64,000 bases of DNA from Megaleporinus macrocephalus (Eukaryota; Chordata; Actinopteri; Characiformes; Anostomidae): contig CM038727.1 in assembly GCA_021613375.1 (NCBI GenBank), forward strand, positions 7,525,942 to 7,589,941. The letters are read 5' to 3'. Shown piece by piece: positions 15,284 to 28,479 of this stretch. The notes beneath the pieces are model-generated. The model ran no database searches. It was not told the origin of the DNA and worked only from the letters and a program-made list of their open reading frames with translations. The number at the start of each line of letters is the position of its first letter. The stretch's first letter is position 1. Made by a program: the position numbers and the translations under genes.

Positions 15284-18200
15284 TGAAATATCTATACCCC
15301 CTCTACACCCTAACTAACCCTCTCTATATCAAACTAACCTCCTATAACTACTCCCCCACCCTAAACTAACCCCATTATATTCACCCCCTCTACACCAAAC
15401 TAACAATCTCTATATCATACTCACCCCCTCTACACCAAACTAACAATCTCTATATCATACTCACCCCCTCTACACCAAACTAACAATCTCTATATCATAC
15501 TCACCCCCTCTACACCAAACTAACAATCTCTATATCATACTCACCCCCTCTACACCAAACTAACAATCTCTATATCATACTCACCCCCTCTACACCAAAC
15601 TAACAATCTCTATATCATACTCACCCCCTCTACACCAAACTAACAATCTCTATATCATACTCACCCCTCTACACCAAACTAACAATCTCTATATCATACT
15701 CACCCCCTTTATACCAAACTAACAATCTCTATATCATACTCATCCCCTCTACACCAAACTAACAATCTCTATATCATACTCATCCCCTCTACACCAAACT
15801 AACAATCTCTATATCATACTCACCCCCTCTACACCAAACTAACAATCTCTATATCATACTCATCCCCTCTACACCAAACTAACAATCTCTATATCATACT
15901 CACCCCCTCTACACCAAACTAACAATCTCTATATCATACTCACCCCTCTACACCAAACTAACCCTCTCTATATCAAACTCACCCCCTCTACACCAAACTA
16001 ACCCCTCTATATCATACTCACCCCCTCTACACCAAACTAACAATCTCTATATCATACTCACCCCCTCTACACCAAACTAACAATCTCTATATCATACTCA
16101 CCCCCTCTACACCAAACTAACAATCTCTATATCATACTCACCCCCTCTACACCAAACTAACTATCTCTATATCATACTCACCCCTCTACACCAAATTAAC
16201 CCTCTATAAATCATACTCACCCCCTCTACACCAAACTAACAATCTCTATATCATACTCACCCCCTCTACACCAAACTAACCCTCTTTATATCATACTCAC
16301 CCCTCTACACCAAACTAACAATCTCTATATCATACTCACCCCCTCTACACCAAACTAACAATCTCTATTTCATACTCACCCCCTCTACACCAAACTAACA
16401 ATCTCTATATCATACTCACCCCCTCTACACCAAACTAACAATCTCTATATCATACTCACCCCCTCTACACCAAACTAACAATCTCTATATCATACTCAAC
16501 CCCTCTACACCAAACTAACAATCTCTATATCATACTCACCCCTCTACACCAAACTAACAATCTCTATATCATACTCACCCCCTCTACACCAAACTAACAA
16601 TCTCTATATCATACTCACCCCTCTACACCAAATTAACCCTCTATAAATCATACTCACCCCCTCTACACCAAACTAACAATCTCTATATCATACTCACCCC
16701 CTCTACACCAAACTAACCCTCTCTATATCATACTCACCCCGTCTACACCAAATTACCAATCTCTATATCATACTCACCCCCTCTACACCAAACTAACAAT
16801 CTCTATATCATACTCACCCCCTCTACACCAAACTAACAATCTCTATATCATACTCACTCCCTCTACACCAAACTAACAATCTCTATATCATACTCACCCC
16901 CTCTACACCAAACTAACAATCTCTATATCATACTCACCCCCTCTACACCAAACTAACAATCTCTATATCATACTCACCCCCTCTACACCAAACTAACAAT
17001 CTCTATATCATACTCACCCCCTCTACACCAAACTAACAATCTCTATATCATACTCACCCCCTCTACACCAAACTAACAATCTCTATATCATACTCACTCC
17101 TCTACACCAAACTAACAATCTCTATATCATACTCACCCCCTCTACACCAAACTAACAATCTCTATATCATACTCACTCCCTCTACACCAAACTAACAATC
17201 TCTATATCATACTCATCCCCTCTACACCAAACTAACAATCTCTATATCATACTCACCCCTCTACACCAAACTAACAATATCTATATCATACTCACCCCCT
17301 CTACACCAAACTAACAATCTCTATATCATACTCACCCCCTCTACACCAAACTAACAATCTCTATATCATACTCAACCCTCTACACCAAACTAACAATCTC
17401 TATATCATACTCACCCCCTCTACACCAAACTAACAATCTCTATATCATACTCACCCCCTCTACACCAAACTAACAATCGCTATATCATACTCACCCCCTC
17501 TACACCAAACTAACAATCTCTATATCATACTCATCCCCTCTACACCAAACTAACAATCTCTATATCATACTCACCCCCTCTACACCAAACTAACCCTCTC
17601 TATATCATACTCACCCCCCTCTACACCAAACTAACAATCTCTATATCATACTCACCCCTCTACACCAAACTAACAATCTCTATATCATACTCACCCCCTC
17701 TACACCAAACTAACAATCTCTATATCATACTCACCCCCTCTACACCAAACTAACAATGTCTATATCATACTGACCCCTCTACACCAAACTAACAATGTCT
17801 ATATCATACTGACCCCTCTACACCAAACTAACAATCTCTATATCATACTCACCCCCTCTACACCAAACTAACAATCTCTATATCATACTCACCCCTCTAC
17901 ACCAAACTAACAATCTCTATATCATACTCACCCCCTCTACACCAAACTAACAATCTCCATATCATACTCACTCCCTCTACACCAAACTAACAATCTCTAT
18001 ATCATACTCACCCCCTCTACACCAAACTAACCCTCTCTATATCATACTCACCCCCTCTACACCAAACTAACAATCTCTATATCATACTCACCCCCTCTAC
18101 ACCAAACTAACAATCTCTATATCATACTCACCCCTCTACACCAAACTAACAATCTCTATATCATACTCACCCCCTCTACACCAAACTAACAATCTCTATA

Positions 18201-19262
18201 TCATACTCACTCCCCCTACACCAAACTAACAATCTCTATATCATACTCACTCCCTCTACACCAAACTAACAATCTCTATATCATACTCACCCCCTCTACA
18301 CCAAACTAACAATCTCTATATCATACTCACCCCCTCTACACCAAACTAACAATCTCTATATCATACTCACCCCCTCTACACCAAACTAACAATCTCTATA
18401 TCATACTCACCCCCTCTACACCAAACTAACCCTCTCTATATCATACTCACCCCCTCTACACCAAACTAACCCTCTCTATATCATACTCACCCCCTCTACA
18501 CCAAACTAACAATCTCTATATCATACTCACCCCTCTACACCAAACTAACAATCTCTATATCATACTCACCCCCTCTACACCAAACTAACCCCTCTTTATC
18601 AAACTAACCTACTGTAACAACAAACTAACCCCTTCTATATCAAACTAACCTATTGTAACCACAAACTAACCCCTTCTATATCAAACTAACCTACCGTAAC
18701 AACAAACTAACCCCCTCTATATCAAACTAACCTACTGTAACAACAAACTAACCCCCTCTATATCATACTCATCCCCTCTACACCAAACTAACAATCTCTA
18801 TATCATACTCATCCCCTCTACACCATACTAACAATCTCTATCTCAAACTAACCTACTGTAACCACAAACTAACCCCCTCTATATCAAACTAACCTACTAT
18901 AACAACAAACTAACCCCCTCTATATCATACTCATCCCCTCTACACCAAACTAACAATCTCTATATCATACTCATCCCCTCTACACCAAACTAACAATCTC
19001 TATATCAAACTAACCTACTGTAACCACAAACTAACCCCTTCTATATCAAACTAACCTACCGTAACAACAAACTTACCCCCTCTATATCATACTCACCCCC
19101 TTTACTCCAAACTAACCCCCTCTATATCAAACTAACCTACTGTAACAACAAACTAACCCCCTCTATATCATACTTATCCCCTCTACACCAAACTAACCCC
19201 CTCTATATCATACTCACCCCCTCTACACCAAACTAACCCCCTCTATATCATACTAAACTTAA
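15284..19262. repeat. 40-bp minisatellite, about 99 copies, G-free on the plus strand
   Basis: The consensus unit is CACCCCCTCTACACCAAACT then AACAATCTCTATATCATACT. The central 15400-18580 is very uniform, with 39-bp variants (one C missing). The edges (15290-15400, 18580-19262) mix in variants such as CTACTGTAACAACAAAC. The consensus has no G on the plus strand; only scattered mutations add one. The gene-sense strand is therefore essentially C-free and repeats GGGTGAGTATGATATAG, a match to the 5' splice-site consensus in most units. Confidence 0.97.
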
Positions 19263-20188
<926 letters not shown>

Positions 20189-20209
20189 TTACATACATCA
20201 GTCTGAAGC

Positions 20210-22013
20210 ATTGCAGGGGAGGTGTGGGGGGGCATCATAAGGGGGGTCTGGGGGCATCATAAGGGAGGTGTGGCGGGGTGTCATAAGGGAAGTTTGGGGG
20301 TATCTTAGGGGAGGTGTGGGGGGTCATTTTAGGGGAGATGTGGGGGCATCATAAGGAAGGTCTGGGGGCTTTATAAGGGAGGTGTGGGGGCATCATAAGG
20401 GAGGTGTGGGGGCATCATAAGGAAGATGTTGGGGGACATCATAAGGGAGGTGTGGAAGCATAATAAGGGAGGTGGTGGGGGGCATTATAAGGGAGGTGTG
20501 GGGGTATCATAGGAAAGGTGCGGAGAGGGCATGATAATGGAGGTGTGTGGGGCATCATAGGGGATGTGTGGTGTGCGTCATAAGGGAAGTTTGGGGTATC
20601 TTAGGGGAAGTGTGGGGGGTCATTTTAGGGGAGGTGTGGGGACATCATAAGAAAGGTCTGAGGGGCATCATACGGAAGGTGTGGGGGCATCATAAGGGAG
20701 GTGTGGGGGCATCATAAGGACTGTGTTGGGGGACATCATAAGGGAGGTGTGGAAGCATAATAAGGGAGGTGGTGGGGGGCATTATAAGGGAGGTGTGGGG
20801 GTATCATAGAGAAGGTGTGGAGAGGGCATGATAATGGAGGTGTGTGGGGCATCATAGGGGATGTGTGGTGTGCGTCATAGGGGAGGTGTGGGGGACATCA
20901 TAAGGGAGGTGTGGGAGACATGCTAGGGGAGGTGTGGGGGGCATCTTAAAGGAGGTGGTGAGGACATCATAAGGGAGGTCTGGGGGCATCATAAGGGAGG
21001 TGGTGGGGGGCATCATACGGGAGGTGTGGGGGGCATCATAAGGGTGGTGTGGGGGCATCATAAGGGAGGTGTGGGGGTGGATCATAGGGGATGTGTGGGG
21101 GCGTCAATAGGGAGGTGTGGGGGCATCATATAGGAGGTGGTGAGGACATCTTAAGGGTGGTGTGGCGGGACATCATAAGGAAGGTTGTGGGGGGGCATCA
21201 TAAGGGAGGTTGTGGGGGGGCATCATAAGGGAGGTGTGGGGGGACATCATAAGGGAGGTGTGCTGGCATAATAAGGGAGCTGGTGGGGGGCATCATAAAG
21301 AAGGTGTGGGGGTATCATAGGGAAGGTGTGGAGGGCATCATATGGGAGGTGGTGGGGAGATCATAAGGGAGGTGTGGGGGGGCATCATAAGGGAGGTGTG
21401 GGGGGACATCATAAGGGAGGTGTGAAGGGGGCATCATAACGGAGGTGTGAAGAGGGCATCATAACGGAGGTGTGAAGGGGGCATCATAACAGAGGTGTGA
21501 AGGGGGCATCATAAAGGAGGTGTGAAGGGGGCATCATAAGGGAGGTGTGAAGGGGGCATCATAAAGGAGGTGTGAAGGGGGCATCATAACAGAGGTGTGA
21601 ACAGGGCATCATAAAGGAGGTGTGAAGGGGGCATCATAACGGAGGTGTGAAGAGGGCATCATAACGGAGGTGTGAAGGGGGCATCATAAAGGAGGTGTGA
21701 AGGGGGCATCATAACGGAGGTGTGAAGAGGGCATCATAACGGAGGTGTGAAGAGGGCATCATAACGGAGGTGTGAAGAGGGCATCATAACGGAGGTGTGA
21801 AGGGGGCATCATAACAGAGGTGTGAAGGGGGCATCATAAAGGAGGTGTGAAGGGGCATCATAAGGGAGGTGTGAAGGGGGCATCATAAAGGAGGTGTGAA
21901 GGGGGCATCATAACAGAGGTGTGAACAGGGCATCATAAAGGAGGTGTGAAGGGGGCATCATAACGGAGGTGTGAACAGGGCATCATAACAGAGGTGTGGG
22001 GGTATCATAGGGA
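20210..22013. repeat. G-rich minisatellite, first block
   Basis: The left half (20210-21410) has 22-27 bp units around GGAGGTGTGGGGGCATCATA, with a higher-order repeat (about 20340-20560 recurs at about 20640-20860). The right half (21415-21990) is a regular 25-bp unit, GAGGTGTGAAGGGGGCATCA then TAACG. The G runs lie on the template strand of cnksr2. Confidence 0.95.
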
Positions 22014-22099
22014 AGAGCAGCGAGGATCCCTGGAACGTCTGTGAAGAACAGAGAACGTGAATGGAGGAGTTTAATGATAAACACTGAATAAAGTAAGAA
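22014..22099 (-). pseudogene. duplicated fragment of the 49-nt cnksr2 exon with its acceptor
   Basis: These 86 nt are identical to 23151-23236. The copy holds the first 25 nt of the small exon (22038-22014 in sense), its AG acceptor and 61 nt of upstream intron. It is bounded on both sides by minisatellite: the array on its right (from 22104) repeats the array section that starts at 21091. The copy has no donor: sense sequence runs from the exon fragment into repeat, stays in frame for about 17 codons and reaches TGA. It is therefore a decoy 3' splice site about 1.1 kb downstream of the real exon. Confidence 0.9.
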
Positions 22100-22103
22100 T
22101 AAA

Positions 22104-22990
22104 ATGTGTGGGGGCGTCAATAGGGAGGTGTGGGGGCATCATATAGGAGGTGGTGAGGACATCTTAAGGGTGGTGTGGCGGGACATCATAAGGAAGGTTG
22201 TGGGGGGGCATCATAAGGGAGGTTGTGGGGGGCATCATAAGGGAGGTGTGGGGGGACATCATAAGGGAGGTGTGCTGGCATAATAAGGGAGCTGGTGGGG
22301 GGCATCATAAAGAAGGTGTGGGGGTATCATAGGGAAGGTGTGGAGGGCATCATATGGGAGGTGGTGGGGAGATCATAAGGGAGGTGTGGGGGGGCATCAT
22401 AAGGGAGGTGTGGGGGGACATCATAAGGGAGGTGTGAAGGGGGCATCATAACGGAGGTGTGAAGAGGGCATCATAACGGAGGTGTGAAGGGGGCATCATA
22501 AAGGAGGTGTGAAGGGGGCATCATAAAGGAGGTGTGAAGGGGGCATCATAACGGAGGTGTGAAGAGGGCATCATAACGGAGGTGTGAAGAGGGCATCATA
22601 ACGGAGGTGTGAAGGGGGGCATCATAACAGAGGTGTGAAGGGGGCATCATAAAGGAGGTGTGAAGGGGGCATCATAAGGGAGGTGTGAAGGGGGCATCAT
22701 AAAGGAGGTGTGAAGGGGCATCATAACAGAGGTGTGAACAGGGCATCATAAAGGAGGTGTGAAGGGGGCATCATAACGGAGGTGTAAACAGGGCCTCATA
22801 ACAGAGGTGTGAAGGGGGCATCATAAAGGAGGTGTGAACAGGGCATCATAAAGGAGGTGTGAACAGGGCATCATAACGGAGGTGTGAACAGGGCATCATA
22901 ACAGAGGTGTGAAGGGGGCATCATAAAGGAGGTGTGAAGGGGGCATCATAACAGAGGTGTGAAGGGGGCATCATAAGGGAGGAGGTGGGG
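22104..22990. repeat. G-rich minisatellite, second block (duplicate of 21091-22010)
   Basis: Starting ATGTGTGGGGGCGTCAATAG, this block follows 21091 onward unit by unit (offset about 1013) with small differences, then continues as the 25-bp unit to about 22985. The exon-fragment copy sits between the two blocks. Confidence 0.92.
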
Positions 22991-23126
22991 CCTCATCAGA
23001 GCATTCAAACGCACTGTACATAAATCACAATAAGAAACTGAGAGAACATTTGATGTGCAGAGGTAGCCTGACTACACACAGCAATGCAGACTATGAACAT
23101 GAAATTAACAGATCATTCGTTCAAAC

Positions 23127-23175
23127 CTTTGCTCTTCTTCTTGGACTTGGAGAGCAGCGAGGATCCCTGGAACGT
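23127..23175 (-). CDS. cnksr2: cnksr2 small exon (TFQGSSLLSKSKKKSK; residues 216-232)
   Basis: This is a 49-nt exon, phase 0 to 1, with acceptor TTCTTCACAG|ACGTTCC and donor AGCAAAG|GTTTGA. It encodes TFQGSSLLSKSKKKSKG, with the last Gly split. The TFQ..SL..KSKKK pattern matches the CNK2 segment just before the PH domain. The donor (GTTTGA) departs from GTRAGT and is probably the weakest in the window, so exon inclusion may be variable (inference). The first 25 nt and the preceding intron are duplicated inside the minisatellite at 22014-22099. Skipping would shift the frame. Confidence 0.9.
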
Positions 23176-23236
23176 CTGTGAAGAACAGAGAACGTGAATG
23201 GAGGAGTTTAATGATAAACACTGAATAAAGTAAGAA

Positions 23237-23639
23237 GAAAAAAATAACAGGCTGCATCAACAGTGATTCACTGTTTTTGTAGTTCCTACAAGACACTCAG
23301 TGAATCGATATGCTTTCAGATTAGAGGAGAACTGGATTCCTAGTTGGGAGTATAATGATACATCATGAAGCACTGAGGTGTAATTTCAGCTGATTGTTAA
23401 TATTATTGTAACGAAACATTTATTTTGTTATTTATTTCAGTTTAAAGATATATTAAATTGTGTCTAACAAAATAAATGACCCCCCAAAAATGACTTCTGG
23501 CTAAAAAAATCTGGCTCCATTGACTCATTTGTACAGTGTATGTTTTTTCCTAGTTATAATGTTGGAGATTTTGTTCCAAGAACAGCAATAATCAACAATA
23601 ATCAACGTTAATAATATAACATAATCCAACCATCCACTA
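23237..23639 (-). other. intron, AT-rich, nothing recognised
   Basis: No motif beyond AT-rich sequence. Confidence 0.5.
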
Positions 23640-23850
23640 TCTTTCACTTTATCCCTCTAGTCAGGGTCACTGGAGCCAATCCCAGCGCTACACCATAGAC
23701 AGGTCACTAGTGCATCGCATGGCCAACACACACTCACACCTACAGGCAACCTAGTGATCAACCTAACATGCATGTGTTTGGACTGTGGGAGGAAATCAAA
23801 GAACATACACACTCCACATAGAACCACCTGGACCGGGAATCCAACCCAGA
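23640..23850 (-). mobile_element. LINE/SINE-type tail repeat, minus copy
   Basis: GGAGCCAATCCCAGCGCTAC, TGGCCAACACACACTCACAC and TTTGGACTGTGGGAGGAAAT are the reverse complement of the 7355-7578 repeat. It extends into the front part (GGAATCCAACCCAGATCATC). Confidence 0.7.
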
Positions 23851-24414
23851 TCATCTTACTGTTTACCAAACCAATAGACCAATCTGGTAGATGTTCTTCT
23901 GAGAACCTCATCAATGAATATTAAACAGAGACCCCTACGAAACCTGGATTGTGTTCTAACTGCTAAAAGCTCTTTATCTGCTCAATATATTTCCTATTCA
24001 AGCCTCATGCTCGGATAATTTGTAGACGCTCCCTTTTTCTTTTCGTCCGTCTCAGCACTTTCAGCCGCTCACACAAATCAATGTGTCCTACGAGTTCAAA
24101 AGGCATCAATTTCACGAGAAGAGTCTCATTAAGTCAGGATTGACTGGCTTCTGTAAAAATAAAGATAATTTGCACAAATTATTATTTTGCATCGATTTTA
24201 ATTGATCTAACGTTTCCACCAATGATGCGTAAATGTAAAACCAGATTAAACATCTGACACTAATAAAATAAAAAATACTAACGTTTCTAAACCTCCCTCA
24301 CTGCTGCTGGATTCTTCCAAACGAACAGCTCTTCACATCTACATGCTTCACGTGACATACAGTATATCAGTCTGCCTTAGGTGATGTCCCATTCTTAATC
24401 CATAGGGTTTAATA

Positions 24415-25310
24415 CAATGTCGGCCCAACCTTTGCAGCTATAACAGCTTCAGCTCTTCTGGGAAGGATCTCCACACAGTTTAGGAGAGTGTTTATAGGAA
24501 TGTTTGACCGTTCTTCCAGAAGACCATTGGTGAGGTCAGACACTGATGTTGGACGAGAAGGTCTGGCTCATAGTCTCTGCTCTAAGGTGTTCTATCAAGT
24601 TGAGGTCAGGACTCTGTGCAGGACAGTCAAGTTCTTCCACCCCAAACTCGCTCCTCCATGTCTTTATGGAGCTGCTTTTTGCACTGGTGGGCAGTCATGT
24701 TGGAACAGGAAGGGGCCGTCCCCAAACTGTCCCCACAAAGTTGGGAGCATGAAATTGTCCAGAATCTCTTGGTCTGCTGAAGCATTAAGAGTTCCTTTCA
24801 CTGGAACTAAGGGGCCGAGCCCACCTCCTGAAGAACTTTACACTCGGCACAATGCAGTCAAATAAGTACCGTTCTCCTGGCAACCGCCAAACCCAGACTT
24901 GTTCATCGGATTGGCAGACAGGAGAAGTGTGATTGGTCACGTCTCCGCTGCTCTAGAGTCCAGTGGCGCCGTGCTTTACACCACTGCATCCCACACTTTG
25001 CATTGCGCTTGGTGATGTAAGGCTTGGATGCAGCTGCTCGGCCATGGAGACCCATTCCATGAAGCTCTCTACGCTCTATTCTTGAGCTGATCTGAAGGCC
25101 ACATGAAGTTTGGAGGTCTGTAGTGATTGACTCTGTAGAAAGTTGGTGACCTCTGTGCACTATGCTCCTCAGCATCTGCTGACCCGCTCTGTCATTGTAC
25201 GTGGCTACCACTTGGTGTCTGAGTTGCTGTCGTTCCCAATCACTTCCACTTTGTTCTAACACCACTGATAGTCCACTGTGGAATATTTAGTAGTAAGGAA
25301 ACTTCACGAC
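24415..25310 (-). pseudogene. Tc1-like transposase pseudogene
   Basis: Reading from 25265 downward, the minus strand encodes a recognisable Tc1 fish transposase: GQQMLRSIVHRGHQLS, ELHGMGLHGRAAASKPYITK and [19 protein letters not shown], then further blocks ([30 protein letters not shown]-like) in shifted frames. The N-terminal helix-turn-helix region is only partly present. The segment with the first catalytic Asp (WSDES in active relatives) is deleted between LEQRRR and SHF, and the GGGSIMVWG-type block is also missing. It is dead by several deletions and frameshifts. No terminal repeats were identified. Confidence 0.85.
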
Positions 25311-25539
25311 TGGACTTCCTGCTGGAAGTCAACCTGATTGGATAATATACTGGAGTCTTTTTACTGTAACAGAATGCAGTTACTATTCTTTTTGTATTCT
25401 GATTACTGAACACTGTTACAGATACTTTGTTGAATATTATTATGATCAGCAGTGTTGGGTTTTTGGGTAATTTATAAGCACAGTAATCAATATTCTCATT
25501 TTTTACAGCAAAAGTTTATAAAAATGTTTATATTTTGTT

Positions 25540-25990
25540 TTTAATTTAGCATATTCTTCTTCTATAAACATACATCATCACCAGTCAAAACTGGAATTAA
25601 GTACAAGGTATGTATTTTTTGTATCAGGTAAAAAGCTGAGAGCACATATATCTATAATCTTAATTTCTACAGAAGCTACAACTACAATTAATAATATTTT
25701 TCAATATTCAGTGTCCACTGTTGGTCTCTATTACAGCTTCCATTCTTTTCAGGAGACTCACTTTCAGTTTTTCTAAAAATTTGCAGAAACACCTCCACAG
25801 TTCAGTCTCTGGTTGAACATTTTCTGCTTCTTCAGTGATGCTGTGGTCTGGAATTTACAGTGGTCAGTCCATTTCTTTGACTTGCAAATGTTATTCTTTT
25901 TATATGGAGACAGTTTTGGCCATGTACCAAGGACAGAAAGGCTAGTCTAACAATCGCTTCGTGAGCAGGCTACAGACCCAAACATGTTTT
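25540..25990 (-). mobile_element. possible remnant of another Tc1/mariner element
   Basis: TTACAGCTTCCATTCTTTTC and CACCAGTCAAAACTGGAATT resemble the 5' part and end motif of fish Tc1-like elements. Too decayed to place. Confidence 0.3.
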
Positions 25991-26600
25991 TCTCTGTTCA
26001 GACCTGGAATATGAATTTGACACATCATCATTGTAATATATCACCATCATGTTTTAATACAGCGGTACACCTACAATGTACCTTTAAAGTACTGAACTTG
26101 GGATACTTATGGTAACCAGAGGAGTGATCTGAAGTGCTAGAACATCTGCACTGTGTCACTTCTATCGTAACATCTTCTGAGCTCTTTGGTAGGCAGGTCC
26201 AGTGTCAGCACAGTGATACGATGGGATGGTTGAGTGAAGATGGACTTTACAAGCCTGGCCTCATCTCTGAGACAGCTCTCAGCAGCCTAGCTCAGACTGA
26301 CACACAGTGGTAGGCAAGTCAGGGAATTCTTAAGACTGGCAGAGGAAGTGAGAGAGAGAGAGAGAGTGAGAGAAATGAAAAGAGAAAGGGATCAGCAATG
26401 GCCAGACAGGAAAGTCTGCACTCAGAAGTGTGAGTGTCGAGGCAGTAGTCTTTAGCAGAGCACAGGAAGAGACAGAAAAACTGAGTACTGATTTGCATAT
26501 TACATCCCATACAGTAACCAGATTCCAGTCCAACTCACCGGAGACACATTTACCTTCCAAACCTAAATACACCTGGCTAAAATCTTATCAGCATACAATA

Positions 26601-26603
<3 letters not shown>

Positions 26604-26671
<68 letters not shown>

Positions 26672-28472
26672 GGGGGATACAAAGAGACAGAGAGAGAATG
26701 AATGAGCAGCAGAAAGAAAGGAGCAACAGGGAGGCAGAGAAAATGAGTGTTAGAAAGAAAGGAGATACAGGGAGACAGAAAGAGAATGAATGATTAATAG
26801 AAAGAAAGACATAGAGACACAAAGAGAGAATGAATGAGTGATAGAAAGAGATAGAGAGACAGAGAGAGAATGAATGAGTGACAGAAAGAGCTACAGAGAG
26901 ACAGAGAGAATGAGTGACAAAGAAAGGAGATACAGAGAGACAGAAAGAGAATGAATGAGTAATACAAAGAAAGAGATAGAGAGACAGAGAGAGAATGAAT
27001 GAGTGATAGAAAGAGAGAGAGAGACAGAGAGAGAATGAATGAGTGACAGAAAGAAAGAGCTACAGAAAGAGAATGAATGAGTGACAGAAAGAAAGGAGAT
27101 ACAGAGAGACAGAAAGAATGAATGACAAAGAAAGGAGATACAGAGAGACAGAAAGAATGAATGACAGAAAGAAAGGAGATACAGGGAGACAGAAAGAGAA
27201 TGAATGAGTAATAGAAAGAGAGAGATAGAGAGACAGAGAGAGAATGAATGAGTGATAGAAAGAGAGAGAGAGACAGAGAGAATGAATGAGTGACAGAAAG
27301 AAAGAGCTACAGAGAGAGAATGAATGAGTGACAGAAAGAAAGGAGATACAGAGAGACAGAGAGAATGAGTGACAGAAAGAAAGGAGATACAGAGAGACAG
27401 AGAGAATGAGTGACAGAAAGAAAGGAGATACAGAAAGACAGAGAGAATGAGTGACAGAAAGAAAGGAGATACAGAGAGACAGAGAGAATGAGTGACAGAA
27501 AGAAAGGAGATACAGAGAGACAGAAAATGAGTGACAGAAAAAAGGAGATACAGGGAGACAGAAAGAGAATAAATGAGTAATAGAAAGAAAGAGACAGAGA
27601 GACAGAGAGAGAATGAATGAGTGACAGAAAGAAAGAGCTACAGAGAGACAGAGAGAGAATGAATGAGTGACAGAAAGAAAGGAGATACAGGGAGACAAAA
27701 AGAGAATGAATGAGTAATAGAAAGAAAGAGATAGAGAGACAGAGAGAGAATGAATGAGTGATAGAAAGAGAGAGAGAGACAGAGAGAGAATGAATGAGTG
27801 ACAGAAAGAAAGAAGATACAGGGAGTCAGAGAGAGTCAGAGAGAGTCAGAGAGAGTCAGAGAGAGACAGAGAGAGACAGAGAGAGTCAGAGAGAGACAGA
27901 GAGACAGAGAGTCAGAGAGAGTCAGAGAGAGACAGAGAGAGTCAGAGAGAGACAGAGAGAGTCAGAGAGAGACAGAGAGACAGAGAGCGACAGAGAGTCA
28001 GAGAGAGACAGAGAGAGTCAGAGAGAGACAGAGAGCGACAGAGAGTCAGAGAGAGACAGAGAGAGTCAGAGAGACAGAGAGCGACAGAGAGAGACAGAGA
28101 GAGACAGAGAGAGTCAGAGAGAGACAGAGAGAGTCAGAGAGAGTCAGAGAGAAACAAAGAGAGTCAGAGAGAGTCAGAGAGAGTCAGAGAGAGTCAGAGA
28201 GAGACAGAGAGAGACAGAGAGAGTCAGAGAGAGACAGAGAGAGTCAGAGAGAGACAGAGAGAGTCAGAGAGAGACAGAGAGAGTCAGAGAGAGACAGAGA
28301 GAGACAGAGAGAGACAGAGATAGTCAGAGAGAGTCAGAGAGAGACAGAGAGAGTCAGAGAGAGACAGAGAGAGTCAGAGAGAGTCAGAGAGAGACAGAGA
28401 GAGACAGAGAGAGTCAGAGAGAGACAGAGAGAGTCAGAGAGAGACAGAGAGAGTCAGAGAGAGACAGAGATA
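26604..28472. repeat. 1.9-kb purine-rich tandem region
   Basis: Pure (GA)n at 26604-26668. Then 26690-27790 has diverged units of about 45-50 bp around GAATGAATGAGTGACAGAAA and GGAGATACAG. Then 27825-28472 has a regular 10-12 bp unit mixing GAGAGTCAGA and GAGAGACAGA. Long Glu/Arg/Ser open frames here are by-products of composition. The tract is almost free of C and T apart from GTC/GAC positions. Confidence 0.95.
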
Positions 28473-28479
28473 GTAATTG

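Noticed and set aside
15284..19262. CRISPR-like array
   Set aside because: The units are contiguous with no unique spacers and the context is a vertebrate intron, so this is a minisatellite.
24488..24865. 125-codon plus frame
   Set aside because: Antisense shadow of the Tc1-like transposase pseudogene.
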